Assembly: GCF_001679785.1 (NCBI RefSeq)
Contig: NZ_CP016286.1
Coordinates: 372,001 to 436,000, forward strand
Source of the DNA: Rhizobium leguminosarum
GTDB taxonomy: Bacteria > Pseudomonadota > Alphaproteobacteria > Rhizobiales > Rhizobiaceae
Direction: 5' to 3'
DNA length: 64,000 nucleotides
The translations under genes and the position numbers were made by a program. Numbering within the stretch: position 1 is the first letter of the stretch; every line of letters begins with the position of its first letter. Under the pieces are notes generated by a model that did not search any database, was not told the origin of the DNA, and saw only the letters and a list, made by a program, of their open reading frames with translations. Below are positions 58,181 to 64,000 of this stretch, one piece after another.

Positions 58181-60562
58181 ATGCAGTTCAAATCGGCGAC
58201 CGGACGCAACATTTTTTCCGTGGCAGCCTGCGGTGTCATCGCCACGATCGCGGCATCGGGCGTTCTTTTTTACATCGCCTACAACGATATGCGCAAATCG
58301 AGCCTCGACGAGATGCTGCAGATCGCTGCTGCCAATGCGCTCAACGTCGAGAAATCCATGGGTGTGGCGCTCGGCATCGTCAATGCGTTGGAAACGTCGC
58401 TGTCGACGATGAAGGATGGCGGAAACGCCAATCGTGCGGCCGCCGACGCCCTGCTGAAGAACATGCTGCAGGATAATCCGATGGCGCTCGGTGTTTGGAC
58501 CGGCTGGGAACCGAATGCCTTTGACGGCAAGGACAAAGATTTCGTCGGCAAGGAAGGCCATGACACGACCGGCCGCTACGTGCCTTACTGGGTCCGCAGT
58601 GGCGACAAGATCCAGCACACACCCCTGGTCGACTATGCCGTATCGGGCGCCGGCGATTACTACCAGCTGCCCTTTACCCAGAAAAAGGCCGTGGTCGTTG
58701 AACCTTATGTCTACGCGGTCGACGGCAAGGACGTGCTGATGACCTCGGTCGCCAAGCCGATCATGGTCGAGGGCAAGGCGCTCGGCGTCGCCGGCATGGA
58801 TATTTCGCTCGACGACGCCAACAAGGCGATCTCGGCAGTCCACCCGATGGAGACCGGCTATCTCAGCCTGGTGACGGGCACCGGCAGCATCATCAGCCAT
58901 CCCTCCGCCGAGCTCGCAGGCAAGAATATCAAGGACGGCGGTGATCTGACCGCCGGCTGGGATCAGTTGATCGCCAAGCCCGGCGTCGCTGAGGAGATCG
59001 CGGGCCGGGATGGCCAGACCTATTTCTCGGTCGCCTATCCGGTAAAGCTGACAACTGACCTGAACTGGTACGCCGTCGTTTCGGTGCCCAAATCCACCGT
59101 CTTTGCCCAGCTCAACAACATGGCCTGGAGCGCCGTTGCGATCACCGCCATCGCTGCTCTCCTGCTCGGTCTTTCAGGCTGGCTCATTGCCCGTAAATTC
59201 ATCCGCCGCATAGAGGGCGTGATCGCCGAGACCGATCGTATCGCCCATGGCCAACTCGACGTGCAATTGAGTGACAGACGTGCAAAGGACGAAATCGGCG
59301 ACCTCTCGCGCTCCCTCGCCATCCTGCTGGAAAGCAATCGCCAGAAGATCAAGCTCGAAGCCGATGCGGAAACCTCCCGGGCCCGCGAAGAGATCGAACG
59401 GCAGGAGCGTTCCGTCCACCATGCCGCGCGTGAGGATTCGATCAAGTTCGCAGTCAGCGAACTCGGCAACGGACTGGCCGGCCTTTCGAATGGAGACATG
59501 ACCGTCCGGCTGGAAAAGCCCTTTGCCGACTCGCTTGACGAAATCCGCGTCGATTTCAACGCCTCTGTCGAAAAGCTCCAGGCGGCCCTGATTTCCTTCT
59601 CCGAAAACGCCGCCGTCATCCAGGCCGGTTCGGAAGAAATCCGCTCGGGCGCCGACGATCTCGCCCGCCGCACCGAACAGCAGGCCGCTTCCGTCGAGGA
59701 AACCGCCGCCGCGCTCGAGCAGATCACCACCTCTGTCAAGGACTCCACCCTTCGCGCCGAGGAAGCGGGCGCGCTCGTCAGCCGCACCAAGGAAGGTGCA
59801 GAAAAGTCTGGAGAGGTCGTGCGCAATGCCGTCGACGCCATGACCGGCATCGAACAATCCTCGCAGTCGATCTCCAACATCATCGGCGTGATCGACGATA
59901 TTGCCTTCCAGACGAACCTGCTGGCCCTCAATGCAGGCGTTGAGGCAGCACGTGCGGGGGAGGCCGGCAAGGGCTTCGCCGTCGTCGCACAGGAAGTGCG
60001 TGAACTGGCGCAGCGCTCGGCGACGGCCGCCAAGGAGATCAAGGCGCTGATCACCTCGTCCGGCGACCAGGTCAAGCGTGGCGTCGATCTCGTCGGTCAG
60101 ACCGGCAAGGCGCTGCAGGCGATCGTCGCCGAAGTCCAGCAGATCAACAGCAATGTCCAGGCGGTCGTCCAGGCCGCCCGCGAACAGTCGACGGGTCTCC
60201 TGGAGATCAACACGGCAGTCAACCAGATGGACCAGTCGACCCAGAAGAACGCCGCAATGGTCGAGGAATCGAATGCCGCCTCGCACACGCTGGTGACCGA
60301 GGTGTCTGCACTCTCGGAGCGTCTGGCGCAGTTCAATCTCGGCCGGATGGCAAAGGCGGCCCCCTTCGCGCGGACGGCTGCCAAGCCGCTCGCGCGCCCG
60401 GTCGCGGCGACGCTTGCGGCGCGCAGACAGGTTCCCGCCTCGGCCACCGACCATGCCAGGCCCGCTCCCTCGCCGGCCCGCGCACTCGGCGGTAAGCTCG
60501 CAGCCGCCTTCGGCACCTCAGCCGCACCGGCTTCGACCGAGGGCAACTGGGAAGAGTTCTAG
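58181..60562 (+). CDS. Methyl-accepting chemotaxis protein with dCache domain and CheR-binding tail
   Basis: The 793-residue receptor has two membrane segments (about 10-33 and 315-340) around a periplasmic Cache domain ([41 protein letters not shown]). HAMP-like regions follow (about 345-395, and again near 430-480), then the signalling domain with the hairpin tip [24 protein letters not shown]. The last five residues are NWEEF, the pentapeptide that tethers CheR and CheB. GAGGAGG precedes ATG 58181. The ligand is unknown; dCache receptors often sense amino or organic acids. Confidence 0.94.
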   Translation: MQFKSATGRNIFSVAACGVIATIAASGVLFYIAYNDMRKSSLDEMLQIAAANALNVEKSMGVALGIVNALETSLSTMKDGGNANRAAADALLKNMLQDNPMALGVWTGWEPNAFDGKDKDFVGKEGHDTTGRYVPYWVRSGDKIQHTPLVDYAVSGAGDYYQLPFTQKKAVVVEPYVYAVDGKDVLMTSVAKPIMVEGKALGVAGMDISLDDANKAISAVHPMETGYLSLVTGTGSIISHPSAELAGKNIKDGGDLTAGWDQLIAKPGVAEEIAGRDGQTYFSVAYPVKLTTDLNWYAVVSVPKSTVFAQLNNMAWSAVAITAIAALLLGLSGWLIARKFIRRIEGVIAETDRIAHGQLDVQLSDRRAKDEIGDLSRSLAILLESNRQKIKLEADAETSRAREEIERQERSVHHAAREDSIKFAVSELGNGLAGLSNGDMTVRLEKPFADSLDEIRVDFNASVEKLQAALISFSENAAVIQAGSEEIRSGADDLARRTEQQAASVEETAAALEQITTSVKDSTLRAEEAGALVSRTKEGAEKSGEVVRNAVDAMTGIEQSSQSISNIIGVIDDIAFQTNLLALNAGVEAARAGEAGKGFAVVAQEVRELAQRSATAAKEIKALITSSGDQVKRGVDLVGQTGKALQAIVAEVQQINSNVQAVVQAAREQSTGLLEINTAVNQMDQSTQKNAAMVEESNAASHTLVTEVSALSERLAQFNLGRMAKAAPFARTAAKPLARPVAATLAARRQVPASATDHARPAPSPARALGGKLAAAFGTSAAPASTEGNWEEF

Positions 60563-60719
60563 ACACTCCACACGCGTCCTCGAAGGCGGCAGACATTGTT
60601 TTCCTCCAGCGGACAGAGCTGCAAGGATAAGACGCGCTCAATTTTGATTTGAACGCATTCAATACCTCGCGCTAAGGTCACGCAAAACCAGCATCAGCGC
60701 AAAGTCCTCGGAGTTGCCG

Positions 60720-61283
60720 ATGACGTTTCCCCATCCGCCAATCGCCTTTGACCGCATGCTCATCATGGGCAATGGCGGCGCAGGCAAAACATGGCTCGCC
60801 AGTCGCGTCGGTGAGCAGCTTCACCATCCGGTTGTCCACCTTGATGACATGCATTGGGAGCCGGGGCGCTATGGCATCGCTCGCGACAGGGCGTTGAGGG
60901 ATGAGATGGTCAAGACAGCGGCCGAACGCGATGTCTGGGTCATGGAGGGCGTTTACGGGCAACTGGCGAACATGGTCTTCAACTGCACGACGATCCTGAT
61001 CTGGATTGATCTGCCGGAGGAGGAATGCATCGCCAACATCAAGGAGCGAGGCATCCAGGGCGGCGAGTCCCAAACCCAGTTCGATGGCCTGTTGAACTGG
61101 GTGGCCGAATACAGAAGTAGAACGAACAACTGGAATTCCTTCGAGACGCACGCGCGATTGTTCTCGGTCTTTTCCCGTCCGAAATTCCTGTTATCGAGCC
61201 GTGAGGCCGTCACCGATTTTGCTGACCGGTTGTCAACGAGCATCGACGAGGCCATCGATGAAAGAGCCCATATTTCCGAATGA
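60720..61283 (+). CDS. P-loop nucleotide kinase-like protein (FlaR/topology-modulation type)
   Basis: The 187-residue protein has Walker A GNGGAGKT at 17-24, LDDMHWEPG near residue 44 and VWVMEGVYGQLA near 75, the layout of small adenylate-kinase-like proteins annotated as FlaR or topology modulation proteins. Its substrate is unknown. The start ATG 60720 follows GGAG; an in-frame TTG at 60714 overlaps that site. The next gene starts 26 bp inside its 3' end, so the two are translationally coupled. Confidence 0.8.
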   Translation: MTFPHPPIAFDRMLIMGNGGAGKTWLASRVGEQLHHPVVHLDDMHWEPGRYGIARDRALRDEMVKTAAERDVWVMEGVYGQLANMVFNCTTILIWIDLPEEECIANIKERGIQGGESQTQFDGLLNWVAEYRSRTNNWNSFETHARLFSVFSRPKFLLSSREAVTDFADRLSTSIDEAIDERAHISE

Positions 61284-61728
61284 CGAGGGCAAAGACGCCT
61301 GGATGGTCGTCCAGGTGTCTGCGGATGAACACTGGAACGCCTACCACGACATCCGCCGCGCTGTCCTTTTCGAGGCCCGCGGGTTGATTGACTATGATGC
61401 GAACCATCCCGATGATCGAAGGGATGGGCATTTCCCTTTGCTTCTTCTGCTTGAAAATACGCCGGTCGGCGCGGCTCGCCTCGATCTGACGGGCGACGAG
61501 ACAGCATGGGTGCGAACCGTCGCAATCAGCGAGGAATGCCAGGGAAAAGGGTACGGGCGGATGCTCATGACCGGTCTCGAAAAATTCGCATCACAACACG
61601 GGGTCGAGAGATTGCTTGTGAATGCGGCGCGAGACGCCGTGGGATTCTACGGCGCGCTCGGGTGGACCGTCGTTGAAGCCGGTGGTGAAAACCCGGTGCT
61701 GACTAAGGAATTGCGAACCGGGCCTTAA
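61258..61728 (+). CDS. GNAT-family N-acetyltransferase
   Basis: The 156-residue protein has the GNAT acetyl-CoA motif A: TAWVRTVAISEECQGKGYGRMLMTGLEKFA, with the QGKGYG pyrophosphate loop. It ends with FYGALGWTVVEAGGE, a common GNAT end. The substrate is unknown. The ATG at 61258 overlaps the upstream gene by 26 bp, and the stop TAA overlaps the ATG at 61728, so it lies inside a compact operon. Confidence 0.87.
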   Translation: MKEPIFPNDEGKDAWMVVQVSADEHWNAYHDIRRAVLFEARGLIDYDANHPDDRRDGHFPLLLLLENTPVGAARLDLTGDETAWVRTVAISEECQGKGYGRMLMTGLEKFASQHGVERLLVNAARDAVGFYGALGWTVVEAGGENPVLTKELRTGP

Positions 61729-61802
61729 TGGTGAAGTATTGCGCTGACCGCGAGCTGCTCAGACGTTCTCGTGGAGCTTCTGCAACCAACGCCGAGGTCA
61801 CG

Positions 61803-62312
61803 ATGCTCATTATTTTTGGCGGTCTGCCTGGCAGTGGAAAGACGACGATCGCCCGCGCTTTAGCCGAACGGTTGAATGCGGTCCATGTGCGCGTCGATAC
61901 CATCGAGCAGGCAATTCGCGCTTCCGGGATAGCCGATGATGCCGGGCCTGCAGGCTATATCGCGGCTTACGGTATCGCCGGAGACAATCTGACCCTCGGC
62001 AGAACCGTTATCGCCGACTCCGTCAACCCGCTCCGGATAACCCGGTCAGCGTGGCTTTCGGTCGCGCAAGCGGCTGGGGTGGTGGCGGCGGAGGTCGAGG
62101 TCGTTTGCTCGGATAAAGCCGAGCACCGCAAACGTGCTGAAACGCGCCTCACCGATGTCGAAGGTCTGGTGAAGCCGACATGGCAAGAGACTTCCGAAAG
62201 AGCCTATGACGAATGGCACAATGCAATCGTCATCGATACGGCTTCGAAAACGGTCGACGCCGTTTTGGATGAGCTGGTGAGCCGATTGAAATCGACCCCG
62301 CCAAATGCCTAA
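61803..62312 (+). CDS. AAA-type kinase-like protein
   Basis: The 169-residue protein begins MLIIFGGLPGSGKTT, a P-loop at residues 6-15, has VRVDTIEQAIR, then GRTVIADSVNPLRITRSAWL and a CSDKAEHRKRAETR segment. It resembles small kinases that phosphorylate sugars, nucleosides or drugs (chloramphenicol-phosphotransferase-like and shikimate-kinase-like folds). ATG 61803 is preferred because the P-loop starts there. A start at 61728 overlapping the upstream stop would add 25 residues. Confidence 0.82.
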   Translation: MLIIFGGLPGSGKTTIARALAERLNAVHVRVDTIEQAIRASGIADDAGPAGYIAAYGIAGDNLTLGRTVIADSVNPLRITRSAWLSVAQAAGVVAAEVEVVCSDKAEHRKRAETRLTDVEGLVKPTWQETSERAYDEWHNAIVIDTASKTVDAVLDELVSRLKSTPPNA

Positions 62313-62330
62313 GATGATCGATGAAGGAAT

Positions 62331-62361
62331 GCATGATGTCGTCCGAAAAGCCGCATCATGC
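62331..62361. terminator. Hairpin between convergent genes
   Basis: GCATGATG at 62331-62338 and CATCATGC at 62354-62361 pair perfectly around CCGAAAAG. It lies between the kinase-like gene and the convergent cupin gene and may end transcription in both directions. The sequence belongs to the GCATGATGCCGAAAAG repeat class. Confidence 0.55.
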
Positions 62362-62371
62362 ACTCACGCCG

Positions 62372-62836
62372 TTACGCCGCGAGAATAGTAATCCCGTAGG
62401 CATTGGCCGCCGCCGTCATGCGGGCGATGGTCTCCGTCGAAGGGCTGGTCTTTGGCGGCTCGGTTGCGCCTTCAGCTTCGATGAACTCGGCCATGTCCCG
62501 ATCGACCACCGCGGAAAAGACCACGGGGATGGTTCCGCGGTTGGAATAGCCGTGCACCATGAAGGGCGGGATGGTGACGATATCGCCGGCGCTGGCCTCG
62601 ATCTCTTCGGGGCCGCTGTCGCTCAGGCGCCAGATCGTCAGGCGTCCCTCGATGATGCGGAACACTTCGGGGCTCGCATGCGCATGTTTCGGCGTCCGGC
62701 TGCCTGATGGCACGGTGACGTCGAAGATATTGAGCCAGGTTCCGCTGATTCTAAGCCGCCGCTCGACGCGGTCGCCGAGGACGAAAAACCGTTTCGCCTC
62801 GTCGCTCGCAGGCATTTTCACAAATGAGTTGGACAT
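62372..62836 (-). CDS. Cupin-domain protein
   Basis: The 154-residue protein has a single cupin barrel: PKHAHASPEVFRIIEGRLTIW holds two histidines and a glutamate of the first cupin motif, and AGDIVTIPPFMVHGYSN is the second motif with another histidine. A metal site is therefore likely. The reaction is unknown. The ATG at 62836 is used; another ATG directly precedes it. Repeated 14-bp units lie just upstream. Confidence 0.82.
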   Translation of the reverse strand: MSNSFVKMPASDEAKRFFVLGDRVERRLRISGTWLNIFDVTVPSGSRTPKHAHASPEVFRIIEGRLTIWRLSDSGPEEIEASAGDIVTIPPFMVHGYSNRGTIPVVFSAVVDRDMAEFIEAEGATEPPKTSPSTETIARMTAAANAYGITILAA

Positions 62837-62847
62837 CATGTCTCTTT

Positions 62848-62903
62848 CTTTTTCTTACGGGCTTTTTCTTACAGGGCTTCTTCTTATGGGCTTTTCTTGC
62901 GGG
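62848..62903. repeat. Four imperfect 13-15-bp tandem repeats upstream of the cupin gene
   Basis: Units of the form CTTTTTCTTACGGG occur four times in a row with small changes (CTTTTTCTTACAGGG, CTTCTTCTTATGGG, CTTTTCTTGCGGG). They sit 12 bp upstream of the cupin start. They may influence its expression or be slippage-prone DNA. Confidence 0.6.
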
Positions 62904-63285
62904 CGCAGCCGTTAGACCTTTGCGGCGCCTTTGACAACCCGCCCTGTTGTTGGGGGTAGCATCGCCGAACGCTTTCAAAGAAGCGCGCTAGATCAGCCGA
63001 AGCGGTGAACAAACGGCTCCGTTGCCGGGGTTCAACGCCGCTCGCGCGCCACTGCGTCACGAGACTGTCGGGGCCGATATCGGTACTTCGGGGCGTTTCT
63101 GCAAGGCCCGCCAATGCCGCATCAGCTATGCGGAAATGACTGAGGCCGGAGGGGTTCGAAAGACTCGGCGCCTGTAATACCGCCGACACAGAAGGGGCGC
63201 ATAGAACGCGGCGGCCGTTCTTGGGGCCGTCCTTCCACGCCGTCCCGGCATTCACATTGATCATTCACATTGATGGAGCGCATCC
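62904..63285. other. Intergenic stretch ending in a 13-bp perfect tandem repeat
   Basis: No gene is supported here; a 126-codon minus-strand frame has no family resemblance or ribosome-binding site that I can defend. CATTCACATTGAT is repeated exactly at 63249-63261 and 63262-63274. The second copy abuts the GGAG ribosome-binding site of the next gene. Confidence 0.5.
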
Positions 63286-64000
63286 ATGTCCTCTCTTCCC
63301 GTCGTCGGCGCCGCCATGACGCTCGATGAAGTTGAACTTCACCGTGATTGGCTCTTCGAAAGGTCCCGCGATCTCGAATTGCAGAGCTTCATCGATGCCG
63401 AGGTTCTGAACGGCGATTGGGCGCCGCTTGCCGCCCGCACCAGGCGGCTTCTCGACGGTCATGGCGGCCGCCTCGGCATTCACGGCCCGTTCTGGGGCTT
63501 CACCATCGCCTCGGAAGATCCGGATATCCGCGCCATCGTCACCCGGCGCCTGCTGCAGGGCCTCGATGTCTGCGCCGCCATCGGCGCGAGCCATATGGTC
63601 ATCCACAGCCCTTATACGTCCTGGTCCTACAACAATCTCGACGACAATTCCGGCGCCCGCGAAGCCTTGACCGAGCGCACACACATGACCCTGCGCGACG
63701 CCGTCAGGCGGGCCGAGGATATCGGCTGCACCATGGTCATCGAGAACATCGAGGACAAGGATCCGCATATTCGCGTGGCGCTCGCCGAAAGCTTCAACTC
63801 GCCCGCCGTCGCCGTCTCGATCGACACCGGCCACGCCCATTATGCCCACGGCTATACCGGTGCTCCGCCGGTCGATTATTACGTCAAGGCCGCCGGCAAT
63901 CGCCTCCAGCATGTCCACCTGCAGGATGCCGACGGATATGCCGACCGCCACTGGAGCCTCGGCGAAGGCACGATCCGCTGGCATGCCGTCTTCGCAGCCC
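63286..64000 (+). CDS. Sugar phosphate isomerase/epimerase family protein, cut by window edge
   Basis: The 238 visible residues form most of a TIM-barrel enzyme of the xylose-isomerase-like family. Visible elements are RLGIHGPFWGFTIAS, HMVIHSPY, TMVIENIEDKDP and AVSIDTGHAHYA, then LQHVHLQDADGY; these H, E and D residues are the metal ligands. It may act on inositol or another sugar, which the sequence does not reveal. GGAG lies seven bases before ATG 63286. The C-terminus is beyond the window. Confidence 0.85.
   Translation, partial: MSSLPVVGAAMTLDEVELHRDWLFERSRDLELQSFIDAEVLNGDWAPLAARTRRLLDGHGGRLGIHGPFWGFTIASEDPDIRAIVTRRLLQGLDVCAAIGASHMVIHSPYTSWSYNNLDDNSGAREALTERTHMTLRDAVRRAEDIGCTMVIENIEDKDPHIRVALAESFNSPAVAVSIDTGHAHYAHGYTGAPPVDYYVKAAGNRLQHVHLQDADGYADRHWSLGEGTIRWHAVFAA

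Noticed and set aside
62884..63264. 126-codon minus-strand frame between cupin and isomerase genes
   Set aside because: There is no ribosome-binding site, domain or composition that supports it, and it runs into the tandem repeats.
1..64000. CRISPR array, prophage or transposase gene
   Set aside because: No regular spacer-repeat array, phage structural gene or recognisable transposase or integrase was found; the palindromic repeats are dispersed intergenic elements.

Overview
The window looks like chromosomal DNA of an alphaproteobacterium of the Rhizobium leguminosarum/etli group. This is inferred from high GC content, the betI-betB-betA locus, a cysteine/lysine-type (Rhizobium ReAV-like) asparaginase, a TIGR03808-type Tat protein, OhrR/Ohr, tandem L,D-transpeptidases and many rhizobial mosaic intergenic repeats. 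No rRNA, tRNA, CRISPR array, integrase or transposase gene was recognised.

Layout. 1-2.3 kb: assimilatory sulfate reduction (cysD cut by the window edge, cysH) divergent from an Rrf2 regulator. 2.4-3.3 kb: a small exported protein and a small membrane protein. 3.3-7.9 kb: an accessory block with a ParDE-like toxin-antitoxin pair, a HigBA pair, and a MarR regulator divergent from an SDR and an Old Yellow Enzyme. These modules are separated by two truncated copies of the 3' end of betA; the intact betA follows. 7.9-12.1 kb: the glycine-betaine synthesis genes betA, betB and betI, with different repeat elements in the two gaps. 12.1-19.7 kb: HdeD-like protein, orphan antitoxin, EAL-CBS-GGDEF protein, quinone oxidoreductase and two MFS exporters, one divergent from a cysteine-containing regulator. 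20-26.9 kb: asparaginase, DeoR regulator with a DUF4406 protein, two GSTs, a YjbR protein and a LysR regulator. 27-33.8 kb: PEBP-like protein, Tat beta-helix protein, PAS-GAF-GGDEF-EAL protein, GDPD and an alpha/beta hydrolase. 33.8-36.8 kb: ligase-associated exonuclease and ATP-dependent DNA ligase. 36.8-41.4 kb: Tat hydrolase, two L,D-transpeptidases, cold-shock protein and S21. 41.4-45.4 kb: OhrR/Ohr, then MarR with DUF899, DUF1579 and VOC proteins. 45.5-49.4 kb: two ABC-F ATPases, the first preceded by a likely leader-peptide attenuator. 49.7-57.5 kb: HerA-like ATPase, another ParDE pair, NUDIX, a lone zwf, tam and a CorC/HlyC protein. 58-64 kb: chemoreceptor, a kinase/GNAT/kinase cluster, a cupin and a sugar-phosphate isomerase/epimerase cut by the right edge.

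The most notable observations are: (i) the triplicated betA 3' end flanking small modules, which looks like repeated insertion at one gene end; (ii) a 23-codon leader ORF with a strong ribosome-binding site and mutually exclusive RNA pairings upstream of an ABC-F gene; (iii) a mosaic repeat with near-perfect terminal inverted repeats at two places. Functions are by family recognition from the translated sequence; no database search was run.
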